A stretch of 64,000 bases of DNA from Nepenthes gracilis (lineage: Eukaryota > Streptophyta > Magnoliopsida > Caryophyllales > Nepenthaceae), in assembly GCA_033239525.1 (NCBI GenBank), contig BSYO01000033.1, forward strand, positions 797,501-861,500, written 5' to 3'. Position 1 is the first letter of the stretch; every line of letters starts with the position of its first letter. The notes beneath the pieces were generated by a model that saw nothing but the letters and a program-made list of their open reading frames with translations, was not told where the DNA came from and searched no databases. Shown here one piece after another: positions 47,601 to 57,299 of the stretch. The position numbers and the translations under genes were made by a program.

Positions 47601-50600
47601 AAACAGGTGTGCGGCCTGGCAGATGTATGGGGTGATGGATTGGTGCTAGAAGTGTCAATCCATCTGGAGGATGGCGTAAACACTGATCTTGTGGTTAGAG
47701 AATTGATTATAGAAGTTTTACTCAAGTCCCGGCCACTCAAAAAGAATTAATGCGGATATTATGGATAAAGAGATTTGATTTTATTTTCAAATTAGATTTG
47801 ATTTTAAATTAGAAGAGATTTGATTTTATTTTCAAATTAAAAGAGATTTGATTTTATTTTTCATTTGATTTTATTTTTAAATTAGTAGAGTTTGATTTTA
47901 TTTGATTAGTAAAGATTTTATTTGATTTTATTTTTTTATTTTAGGAAGTTATATCATATTTAGTTAGAAAATTATATTTATTTTTAAATTTTTCTAGGAT
48001 CGGAATTTTTCTATATAAGGACCCTAACTCTATTGTTTGACTGAACATTGATGAATTTAATGAAATTTGATTGATTGTGATTTTCTTTCCTTCCTCTTGG
48101 TCTCTACTTTTTCTTTCTCCCCTGATCTCTCCTTTTCTTCCCCTTGGTTTTCCTTCTGTTTTTTCCTATCCTCTCAGTTTCTTCTCTTTCCCCTCCCCTA
48201 CTTTCCCCTCCCCTGGATTACTTAGGCTTGATGCTGTCTGCATTGAAGGGGTATTTGTAGATTGCTGTACTTGTTCTATCAGTGTTTCTCATATACTATT
48301 TGCCAATATGCTATGTCTGTTGTCATAGTTCTTTAGTTTTATTTTTGCTCAATTTACTGATTTACTTCATTTCTGGTACTTCTGTTTTTGAACATTATTT
48401 ACCACTACGAAAATTATTCTTGGTTTTTAGAGAAGAAAATTCCTTGTTTGGTGTATAAAATCCGTGAAATACAGGCATCAATAAAAGAACATCAACATTC
48501 CTTCTCTGTTTGACAATATATTATGCTTAAATGCATGGAGAAAGCTACTCAGTCTCCCCTGCTCGATTTCAAAAAAATCAATTGCCATGAGCAAACTTTA
48601 ATCCTTTGCTTTTGCTTCACCTGTCAAAATTATTGGAAAGTGCACTTTACTTGAGAAAATTATATTTTATGAAATATGCTAGCTGGTATCTTTAGGGTGA
48701 CGCTGTGTGAAGCCCATGAAGTAGAGTTAACTTGACATATTAGCACATCAGCAGAGGTTGTAGCTCTATTATGCATGTTGAATTGATTCCACTCGAGGAT
48801 GAAATTTTATCTGGCACATGATGACAATGTCATCTCTACAGAGTGCGAGGCAACATCTTGATAACACTTTGCAGCTGCATTGTAGTTTTTTGATGCTCTG
48901 CTACAGTTCTGGATGTTGCTTGGGTGGAAAGTGCCTGTGATTGGGACAGGATATTTGAGAAGCAAGTTTGGTGGTCTTTGGGATTTCAGATGGTTTTACT
49001 TATGGAGCTTTTTTGATTGATGGAGATGTGGGACTAAGCACTCTTCTTTTATTGTTAGTTTCCTGCTCAAATCCAAATGAATGGAATAGTTCTGTTGATG
49101 CATTGGTAATGGCCGTTCTTTTGGAGTGTAGATGCCTATAGCTTTGCATCTCCAGCAACTAGTGTTTGTTTGCTGAAGGGTGTGCACTGTGCAGAGGTTG
49201 GGAGGAGGAGAAGCTGTATCAAAGTGAAGTGATGTCCACAAAATCCTTCAAATAAGAGATGAGGATGGGAGCTGTTATACTTTAGTTTAGAGCCCAGACC
49301 TGGCTCAGTTATGGAACAGTGAGTTGTGTTGAATTATGAGGTCTTTGTTGCTGCTAGTCTATTCTATACGATATGCAGAGGGATGGACCACAAGAATGTG
49401 AGAAGTTTCCCTCCTAGTGATATGGCTGTATTGAATTTAAAACAGGTGTGGTGCACAGGTGCAGTATATGAATGCAAACTGAAACTGGTTACTGGATAGT
49501 TGTCCGCATTGGTTGTCGTTTTTCTTGAGCAAGTAAAATTTTGTTTTCATTGTTTATTCAAGTCTATGCATGTTGTGACCCTGGGTATGCCTTGGCGTAT
49601 AATTACACCAAACAAAGGTAACCTTTTTCCCACAAGGTAGTAGATCGGCTATGTGGATTCAAACTGTGCATCCAGCTCTGTTATGGTCCTTTTTTTTTTT
49701 CAGCTCAAAAATATGTAACATCATGCTTAATGGTTTGTTTCAACTTCTTTTTGGTTTAGCTATTATACCACTATTATTATGAGCTTTTTGTATCCCTCTT
49801 ACACGGTCACACCTTATGGGTGCACTAGAAGGTTTTTATCTCGCATGACATAAGCAAACTACCTCAGATGTGTCTCTCTCATTTTTTCCGTCTATTGCCA
49901 TTTCTCCTACTTCTTGCGTAACATCATATGCTTAATTTCCCTAGTGTATAACTATGCATCAATCTTATTATGTTTATATCTGCCTCTACCTTTTTTGACT
50001 TTGATATTTAACCTCTCAACACTCTGCTCCATATGACATGATTTACCTAATTGTCATCTTGCAGTATTTGCTTTTAAGTTTGAGTAGTATTTTCCGGTCA
50101 CAAAACGCCCCTAAAGCACCTTTTGACTTCATCCAATCTGCTTTGATTCGATGAGTAATATCTTCATCAGTGGCTCCATTCAGCACAATAGACACTATAT
50201 ATTTCTAATTGTCCTTCTTTGTAGGCTTTTCTTTCCTACCATCACCTGCCCCGTGTTCCATTGGTGTGACTTGAACTGAACTTGCAATCATTTTATTTGG
50301 TTTTTGTTCTACTAATTCAAAAACCTTAGTTTCCAAAGTCTCCTTTCTTAGTTCTAACATAGTACTAACAACTTCCATTGTATCATCAATTAGTGCTATA
50401 TTATCTGTGAATGGCATTCACTGAGGCATATTTGTGAATGTGCCTAGTTAGTTCATCCATAGTGTGGAAAAAATGGCTCGAAGCTGACCACTGGCATAAT
50501 GCCTTCAGAAGTCAAATATCCTTGTTGTCCTTACATGTGTTTTTACACGTCACTATCTATCATAAATATTTTTACCGTGAACCGTTGGTTGGTAGAAAAC

Positions 50601-53600
50601 AAATGTTACTGAAACACCCCTCCCCCCAAAAAAAGAAGCAAAACTGAATGGTAGAATTATCAGTATAACCATAAAGATTAAAATTCAAACAATCAGGAAA
50701 AACTCAGTAACTCTTAAAATTCTTTAGCTATTGGCCATGAATATAGCGATGCTCCATTTTGTTCCAATCTCTTGACACTAATAACTATAGGAGTGGAAAA
50801 ACAACGCATGGCTTATTGTAAAATAAACAGTAACTAAAACCAAACCAAACTGCCTTTTCCAGCTTAACCCTAAACATGAACGTTAACTAATCAGGAAAAT
50901 TATGCAGGCCTCTTCTGTAACTATCCGTTGTCTCTAACTGTGGTGTTTCCACCTCTGCCCCTTGATTTTTCCCTTTGATAGAACTAGAGTATATTTGAAG
51001 CTTGTCTTTCACATTAATGAATTCATTTGCATGTAATAATTTGTTTATCACGGCCCAACCGTATAATGGAAGTACATGTATTTCTGTTGTCTCATTGTAA
51101 TTTTTGCTTCCATTCCAGGCCACTAAACGTAATCTATCTTCAAAAATGGATCGTGTGGAGAGTGGTTTGGATGATGTTGCTGAACAGAAGGATGTTATTG
51201 GACAGGAGGTTATGCCGATATTTGATATTATTGGCTATTTATCACCATTATTCATTAGTTCATTTCTTTTTGTTGTTGTTCGATGTATAGTTTTCATCTT
51301 ACTATTATCTGATGGAAATATGTACATTGTTTAGGTCACCCAACTACGTGAAGATGTTGGGTCATTTCATGTGAATATTGAATCTGTCCGTCATGCAGTT
51401 CGGACTCTGGTAAATGAATGATTCTATGGATATGTGATTCAGTTTTGCTTTTTAATGGTAACCATGCTGAAGTCTGTTTAATCTTTTTTCCTGTGTGCCA
51501 GGAGACTCAAGTTCATAGAATTGAAGGGAATGAGGTATTGATCTGATTGATGGCATGCCTTATTCTGTTTTTTTTTTTTTATTATATATTAATATTTATG
51601 TTTTCTTTTATTATGAAGTTCATGTTTGATAGTTTCTTCCCAGGACATTTTACACTCAAAAGTTAGAAGATTGGTAGGTTTTGCGCAGAACTCGAGGAGA
51701 AGCAGATCTGCAGATCTTCAGGCATGAATTAAATTTCTTCTTCGTGTTACATTTTTTATTTTGGTGTATCTGTCATTCCTGTTCTTTGCAGGTAATTTCT
51801 TTAGTCTCTGAAAATTTGGATGTTGTGATCTGTCAAGCCCTCCTTCCATTTTCTCCTTCTCATTTGTTTGGCATGGAAGCTGTATTTGTCTAGTTTATTT
51901 GGCTCATTACCTTTATGTTTTTATTAATGTGTTTTTTAAAATCTGCTTAATCCTTGTAACTTCTCATGTGATATATGTAGGCTACTCCTTCAAGTGCCTT
52001 AAAGCCAGCACTAGAACACCCACAATTGACACCCTCCTCAAGGGTAAATATTCTGCCCATGCTTATTTCATAATTTGTAATTGTTATCCAGATTCCAAAA
52101 TAAATGGACAATGATATTCTCTGCTGTTTTCTTTCATCTTATATGTGATGGAATAGAATTTGATGTTTATTGATTGAGCTCTTGACATACAAAATTTTCA
52201 TGACCATCAGATTTGTGGCTGAAGTTCTTTTTTGTTGAATATGGTCTGAGGATTGTAGTATGCTTATGATCTGGTAATAACATGTTGATCTAGATACCTA
52301 AAATTCCAGGAGGGTGTAGAATGCTATTAATGCCCTGAGGTTGTTCTTGGTGCATGTTTTAACCAAATACGCAAGTTTTATGTGGCAAGTTTTCAATTGT
52401 TGAATATTCAATGATTACTGGGAAATTTTCGATGGCAAAGGAAAGGTAGAAAAGACACTAGTCAACATAAAAATGTCATGGTGGCTCTGCCAAACCCAGG
52501 TTTTAATTTGTTTACTTACACTGAAATTTTACTTCCTCGTTGAATTTGAGGCTCAAAAATTTATCACCTTGTAAACATTCAGCACTAAAGCTTTGTTATA
52601 TCTGTTTATGGATAGGAGGGATTGGTCAACAGTGGGTGAATAGGCGGTGGCACCCATGTAATGATTCATATGGAAGGATATCACTATGTAGGGACGTCTG
52701 CCGTAGCATGAGTGGGTGGGTTTTTTGGCGTGGAAGGGACTTTGAAGACCATGAGAAAACAAGTAGGTTCAAACAGACAAATGGGGATCTCATGAGCCAG
52801 TATGCTCTTCCACCCTTACCTCTACTCCCCCTCCACCCTCTTTAAAATGGTTAAGGCAGAAAGAGGGGAGAAACTGAAACCATAACGTGTTATAGATACG
52901 CAGCATAACAGCAGGTGTTGCATTTAGTGGCTGTTGACAAAATAGAAACTAGATGGCTAGCCTGGGTCTTATTTTGGATTGCACGAGTTTCTTGTGATTT
53001 TTTCTGGTGGGTTTAGCTAAAGAACAAGGAAGCATGAGTTTGTGACGATATATTGCTTCTTTTTCTTATTTTAAATGCCTGAAAGTGATTCCATTTGCAT
53101 CCTTGTAGATCTGCCAGCCATCATTGGGATGCAATAATTGTTGTCATGAGCGGGTACTATCTTATTTCTTTTGTTCTGCTCACATGTTCTCACTGGTCTG
53201 CAATTGTGGTTTCACAGACTGCTTCTCTTCCTCCTCTATTGCCGTCTGAGCCCCCTTCTCCTTCCACTTCTAATGGCTTAAATGAGGTATCCACTTGTGC
53301 TTAACTTGTAAATCTGAATGTTAGCCTGTATGCTAAGTATCATGAAACTGAATGTTTATCCAACAACTAGCCCGTACTTCACTGGTATGGTTTTTCATTC
53401 AGGTTCAGCAGCCCTTGAAAACTGCAGTCTCAGCTGCAGGCCTGAAGGTAAATCGTTTTGACTCCCAACTTGTTTGTATGGAATGATTTGGAAAAAGAGG
53501 GAAGAATGGAAGGAAATATTCATTTTAGTCAGAATAAGTAGGAAGGAACTTGAACAACCCTTTTGTCCTTGCCCACTTTTGTTTCCTCTGCAATTGGTGA

Positions 53601-54018
53601 AATTTGGCTGGGAATGAAAATAAGCTGCCATTACGTTTGAATCACAAACATGATAATTAGTAAGTTTTGTTTTTTTTCCATCCTAAACTACCAAGCAATT
53701 GAAATAAACTTTGTTCTCTTCCTTTGTAAACCCCTTAAAAACGGATGCATTGTCTTCTCTTCCATTATTTGCCTTTCCACATCTTTTTTAATCCAAATTT
53801 GGTGATTGGATGCTTCTCTTTCTAACGTAGCCTCACTTATTCAGGACCTTCAAGGTATGGCAGAAGCTGCAAAGTTTGGAGGCAAACCCGTGGATTCTAA
53901 TGACAGTCCTGTTTCAGAAGGCATGTCTAAGTTCTCAAATTTGGGATCATATGGCCGGATGCTATTTGCCAGTAGTTCTTTTCTCTCCAGATCAAGAAGT
54001 GCAACGCAACCCAAGTAG
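35644..54018 (+). CDS. DUF1664 family protein, 14 exons, 354 aa
   Basis: Exons: 35644-35686, 36054-36127, 36464-36541, 40025-40100, 40539-40603, 42207-42308, 51119-51208, 51335-51409, 51502-51534, 51644-51721, 51981-52043, 53218-53286, 53403-53447, 53845-54018. All join in frame. The N-terminus (LGLGKLTILVGAGILGSVLA, residues 3-22) is hydrophobic and is followed by the conserved KEGRMPSISDFVSG. A second membrane segment (YGLVVIIIIIGYGYVWW, 95-111) is followed by GWKLPDLSFATKRSLSDAC (113-131) and coiled-coil DUF1664 sequence up to about 212. A Ser/Pro-rich tail ends in SRSRSATQPK. The family is plant-specific, found as several copies in Arabidopsis, and of unknown function; the two hydrophobic segments suggest an organelle or membrane location. 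Oddities: introns 6 and 10 start with GC, and intron 6 (8.8 kb) carries an LTR chain. A canonical GT at 51674 would give a protein 16 aa shorter. The coherent frame argues for a working gene. Confidence 0.93.
38140..38390. repeat. Degenerate TATTGGTAT-type repeat
   Basis: Short related units (ATATTGGTATTGGATATATTGGATAAT and variants, then ATCGGTTGATATATTGAC and TATCGGCCAATATGG) recur over about 250 bases. The pattern looks like a worn dispersed plant repeat. I cannot assign it to a transposon class. Confidence 0.45.
38719..38985. repeat. Direct tandem duplication, 130-bp period
   Basis: GTAGAGGCATGTGAATCTAATG at 38719 recurs as GTAGAGGCGTGTGAATGTAATG at 38849. The match continues through AAACAGATTTCATTAGTTCAGT and TAGATGGAAT, and both copies end near ATGAACAAAT-AAAATT and GATTTGTAG. 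Divergence is moderate, so the duplication is not recent. Confidence 0.85.
39010..39500 (+). pseudogene. LINE (non-LTR) reverse transcriptase C-terminal fragment
   Basis: One frame, with three stops in the first part, reads YFGYVMQENEKIDNN, then KKFMTYIRPSIFYGLEYLVI, LNVTRMRMFRWIN and later KKDMLLRL. This is the C-terminal thumb and linker of plant LINE polymerases (pattern YLG ... ID ... R ... RP-x-x-LYG-x-E-x-W ... EMRMLRW). It is 5'-truncated, as usual for LINEs, and lies in the sense direction of intron 3 of the DUF1664 gene. Confidence 0.8.
40604..42206 (+). other. Intron 5 of the DUF1664 gene (1.6 kb)
   Basis: GT-AG intron (GTAAAT ... TTGTCAG). No repeat or gene was recognised. The T-rich composition and scattered TTTTCAG-type tracts are typical of plant introns. 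Open readings up to 119 aa in it match nothing I know. Confidence 0.8.
42372..42840 (+). repeat. LTR 1 of the chain
   Basis: First and outermost LTR, preceded by the target duplication CTTAG. It is the most divergent at its start (TGATGCGGACATTAAGG) and ends CCCTACATTA. Its 5' part consists of repeated AGAGATTTGATTTTATTT-type units. Confidence 0.9.
43046..43255 (+). other. Conserved 69-codon reading in the chain's internal segment
   Basis: Internal segments 1-4 each hold an open reading of 69 codons (43046-43255, 43937-44146, 44844-45053, 45754-45963). Copy 5 is cut by a TAA at 46841 (46652-46843) and copy 6 reads 72 codons (47532-47750). The shared core is HAHFxGQxYxxVCGLADVWGDEMVPK followed by HLEDCVATHLVVG. 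In copies 1-4 the stop TGA is formed by the first three bases of the next LTR. I do not recognise the product. Length is kept without frameshift in six copies, but the whole unit is well conserved, so this alone does not prove it is coding. Confidence 0.45.
47748..48220 (+). repeat. LTR 7 of the chain (right end)
   Basis: Last LTR, starting TAATGCGGATATT and ending CCCTGGATTA, followed directly by the target duplication CTTAG and then intron sequence. No primer site follows, confirming that the chain ends in an LTR. Confidence 0.9.
48226..49690 (+). other. Right part of intron 6, unassigned
   Basis: After the chain the intron continues with T-rich unique-looking sequence. The part at 48700-49340 is more balanced in base composition and may be old inserted DNA, but I recognise no gene. 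The 81-aa minus reading at 48996-49241 matches nothing I know. Confidence 0.5.
49700..50417 (-). pseudogene. LINE reverse transcriptase fragment, antisense in intron 6
   Basis: The minus-strand reading at 50417-50205 begins MPFTDNIALIDDTMEVVSTM and continues LELRKETLETKVFEL. This corresponds to the LINE RT palm whose active site is normally FADD; here it is FTDN, so it is dead. Further left (50170-49700) come EDITHRIKADWMK, FCDRKILLKLKSKYCKMTIR and MSYGAEC, the thumb region. The fragment is worn by stops. It belongs to the same kind of LINE as the piece at 39010-39500 but a different section and the opposite strand. Confidence 0.8.
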
Positions 54019-55284
54019 AGATATCATCAGCCCTGCATTTTCTTGTAGGTTTTTATTAAACTTCATCTCATATACATGTCATCGTTGCATTCGTGAAGCT
54101 GGTGAAGACCGCATTAATTTCTAATTTTTGACATATCAATGTGTATTGAGATTTTCCCAGTGAATCTGCAGTGACGATGCCGAATTTTTGTAGAGTTGCT
54201 CTGGAGGTCATAAGTTAGAAATGCAGTTGCATTCTTAGTTAGATGCCAAATGTTTATACATACAATGGAGGCAATTTGGTTTCTCTCCTTTTAAATAAGA
54301 GGTGAATCTTCATATTTATCGGTAATGCTTCCCATCTTTCTAGTAGAGCGTCTTGCGCTCTTGTGGCGGTGCCAGTTTGGCCTCCATTTCCAGCCAGCTT
54401 TGAGACATAATGACCTTCTGCAACTGTTTTATTCATATCACTGTTGAATATGTCACTATTCTTGAGATATGATAAGTAGTCAACCTTTCTGCAAAAATGC
54501 TTTTATATCGTTTTTTTGTTTTAAAAAAAGAAATTGGCCTGGGCTAAATTGGGAGGAATGTTAAGTAAATGCTCGAATATAAAGGTGATAGTGTAACAAG
54601 TTGGTTTAGCTCTGTAGGGTTGTGTAACAAGGGCACTTCTGTTTAAGCATGCTTTGGGTTACTAGTTGGATAGGTGCACAGTATGGGACTTTAGCTTTGC
54701 TTTTATACAGAGGCTTAAAAAGGTATTTATATGTAGCCGTTTAAACTGGATTAGTAGTGCTACGTATAGAGAAAAAATATATATATATATATTAGTTTAA
54801 ACTGATTATTTTGAAAAAGAAAGTACATGGTTTAGAATGAGTTTAATAATAAAAATTGGTTGCTTTATGAGTAATTTGTTTGGTTCTACGAGGACATGAA
54901 ATATACTTGCAATTTTAGGGCATGATAAATGAACGCTCTATAAAATTTTACAATTTTAGCCTTCTTTCTAATCTTCTTCTATTGTTTCATTTTATCATTT
55001 AAACTGTTCAATCTGTATTTTTTAAAACATTTTAATCGCTTATTCTTATTGTCAATAATTAAAAAATAAACTTTTGAGAAAAGTAACAAATTTGGGCCCC
55101 TTAAGATGGGCCAACAACAAAAATATTTCTCCCAGGCAGCCCAGTTCTGCCCTCATAAATCTGCGTGGGTTTGGAGAGCCGCGTCTCGGGGTTTTGACCG
55201 GATCTTACAATGACTTAAGACGTTGGTGATTCGTTTTGACTATCAAACGATATCGGGACTACGAAGGGTCAACTGAAAGTCCAA
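54019..55284. other. 3' UTR of the DUF1664 gene and intergenic DNA
   Basis: The first few hundred bases after the stop TAG are probably 3' UTR. From about 54480 the sequence is AT-rich with a short TA run at 54777-54792. The stretch at 55090-55284 becomes GC-richer and leads into the promoter of the primase-like gene. No further gene was recognised. Confidence 0.6.
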
Positions 55285-55323
55285 ATTCCCGCCAATTTTC
55301 ACTGTCAATACCCCCATATATAA
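55285..55323 (+). promoter_or_regulatory. E2F-like site and TATA box of the primase-like gene
   Basis: ATTCCCGCCAA (55285-55295) matches the E2F consensus TTTCCCGCC-AA except for the first base. TATATAA follows at 55317-55323, 66 bases before the ATG at 55389. E2F sites are typical of plant replication genes switched on at the G1/S step, so the site supports the primase call and the reverse. Function is inferred from sequence only. Confidence 0.55.
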
Positions 55324-55388
55324 GCTGAGAGAAGACGCAGAATGTGACAGCGATACTCTCTGTTTCGACTGCTGTTCAATTCACAGAG

Positions 55389-55527
55389 ATGGTTCCTACT
55401 GGGAGAAATTGGAATTCGTCCGATCGAAGAGAAACTGCCGTTTCTGTTATTCCTTTCCCCCTCTCTGACCCTGAACGTGCAGTCAGACTCGAAGACTTCG
55501 AACTATGCGCCGTCGACCGCCTCCGAG
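55389..55527 (+). CDS. PRIM2-like: First exon of a DNA primase large subunit-like gene
   Basis: The ATG at 55389 opens 46 codons plus one base, ending at CGA G|GTATCT. The reading has a variable start (MVPTGRNWNSSDRRETAVSV) and then PFPLSDPERAVRLEDFELCAVDRLR. The segment R-L-E-D-F-E-x-x-A-x-D-R-L-R is the N-terminal signature of the eukaryotic primase large subunit, and the phase-1 donor fits a following V-L-K codon split. This subunit pairs with the small primase in the DNA polymerase alpha complex and helps make RNA primers in the nucleus. The next exons are not found; a Tat element begins 200 bases into the intron. The call rests on one short motif plus the matching C-terminal piece at 62736-63358. 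Confidence 0.6.
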
Positions 55528-55724
55528 GTATCTCTCTTCCCTCTCTATCTCTATCTGGTGTCGTTTCAAATTAGGGAATCGTTTTCTGAGAACAAATTGC
55601 AATTCACGCATAATCTCACCATTTTTTTCAATGTAGAGCTTATATCTTCAATTTTAGCGATGGAATCTCCCTCTTCCTCTCTTTGCCTGTTATTTCTAGA
55701 TAGGGCTTACCGTTCTGTGTATTG

Positions 55725-56555
55725 TGTTGAAAATAATATCAATTGGGCTGGCCCAGTTTATTAGCACGACAAATCCATAGATAAGCCTAGGAATGCAAAA
55801 GTACTAACCAGCCCAGTATGGCCAAGCTCAAAGAATACAAATTTCGTTATTGACCCAATTTTTATCGGAATGAATCAAGATCAAATGGGCAAACGAATGG
55901 CTAAATAGTTGATGAACATATTAGGCCATAGGCCCTAATAGCTGAATATCCAAATGTGAAATTGAACGGTTAATCCAACTGAATGGTTAATTTAACCAAA
56001 CAGCTAATCCAGCTGAGTGGTTAAACTAAGCGAGTGGTTTTTATACTCTATAGTTAGCTCAGATGAGGGTTTTCTAACTAACTAATGTCAACTACTTATC
56101 ATCATCGGCTTAACCGTCTCTAGAATATCCTACGATTAGAACATGTACGATGATGGTTGAACTAATAAATCTCTAAGTGGTCTAATAACTGAGATTGTGG
56201 CCACTTATTCCTCTTCAAAATACCGCCATCAACCAGCAACATGGCTATAAATATGTCCCACTTTTCTCGAAAAGAGGGACAAATTTCAAAAAATAAGGTT
56301 AGAGTTAAGGCTTCTAACATACTTGTTCTTCCACAAAGTATGGAGCCTATTCTCCATCTTTCTCTCTCTTATCCTCTAAGTCTCTCCCACTTTATAACGT
56401 TTTTAGAAGTTTACTAACTTGGGTGTTAGAGGATATATTGAGAAGTGAATCTTGAACCTTTCAAACTCTTATTTATTATTGTGGTGTGTAGGATTTAGAT
56501 AGAGAATCCAATCCGAGTTCATTCAAATCATAATCTAGATTTCAAGTATGTATTA
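55725..56555 (+). repeat. 5' LTR of the Tat element
   Basis: Starts TGTTGAAAATAATATC and GGGCTGGCCCAG, with CTATAAATATG (TATA box, about 56244), a CT-rich leader, AACTTGGGTGTTAGAGG (about 56416), TTGTGGTGTGTAGGATTTAGA (about 56478) and the end AGTATGTATTA at 56555. The primer site follows without a gap. Confidence 0.82.
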
Positions 56556-57299
56556 TTGGCGCCATTTGTGGGAAATATAGTCAAGCTACTCGTTTCTACC
56601 TAAATCAAATCACACTTATAAATATTCACTAACCCACATTCTTTGATGGAACTAGTCAACATAGTAAACACAAGGGCACATAGATAATCAAACCAACCCA
56701 TAAAAAACCGCTGAAGAAGACAGCTAATGAAGTACTCAATTGCCAGTTGCTTCATATATTGGAGCCATGGCTGCCCAATTGTAGAACATGTCAAAGATAT
56801 TGAAATCTTTCTGGAACAAATTTGAGGACCAAACCTATCGAGTTGAGGTCCTCCTCCTACAAGCTTTGTCTTCAAAGAGAAGATTGAAAGGTACGAAAGT
56901 TGCCTCAAGGGAGAGCCATTCCCAACCAAAGACACTCATGACTCCTAAGATATGAAACCGAGTTGTTCCCTTATGACTTAAAGGCAGCCCTTAATTTTGA
57001 GGCTAGAGAGAAAAGCCCATGGTGATAGCATTCTTAATACACTAGGGTTTTCAGGCGGCATTCTATTTGAGAGGAAGGGTCATGCAGTAATATGACTTGA
57101 ACCCTTCCAGTTAGGCAAATACCGGGCATATATATCAATCATTCAGAGTTAAGGATATTCGTCAATGCAAAAAAGAATCGCCTTCACAACTGAAGTGGAG
57201 GAGCGAATTGAAGGAATAGGATAGCAAGTCTTCTGAGGTACCTCTGCTAACCAAACGACCCAGTTGGCTTGAATGTGATTTATCTGCAAGATCAAGAGG

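Larger units (their letters stand above)
42372..48220 (+). mobile_element. Tandem chain of seven LTRs and six internal segments of a small LTR retrotransposon
   Basis: LTRs: 42372-42840, 43253-43734, 44144-44641, 45051-45548, 45961-46451, 46859-47335, 47748-48220 (469-498 bp). Internal segments: 42841-43252, 43735-44143, 44642-45050, 45549-45960, 46452-46858, 47336-47747 (407-412 bp). Each LTR starts TGATGCGG (or TGATACGG/TAATGCGG), has TTTTTCTATATAAG as TATA box and ends in (C/T)A. Each is followed by AATTTGGTATCAAAG (TGGTATCAGAG in copy 6), the initiator Met-tRNA primer site. A purine run (GGGAAAAA or GGGAAGAA) precedes the next LTR. CTTAG flanks the whole block at 42367-42371 and 48221-48225. 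There is no gag or pol, so the element is non-autonomous (TRIM/SMART-like, though with longer LTRs). Confidence 0.92.
42309..51118 (+). other. Intron 6 of the DUF1664 gene (8.8 kb), GC-AG
   Basis: The donor is ATCTCG|GCAAGT and the acceptor is CATTCCAG|GCC. Only this junction keeps the frame through VYSSIS to ATKRNLSSK, which matches the family. The two GT sites just downstream give a frameshift and a stop. The intron carries the seven-LTR chain (42372-48220) and an antisense LINE fragment (about 49700-50417). Confidence 0.85.

Noticed and set aside
55344..55388. Upstream in-frame extension of the primase-like exon
   Set aside because: It begins with GTG, and the TATA box at 55317 puts the transcription start close to it. 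The ATG at 55389 is the better start.
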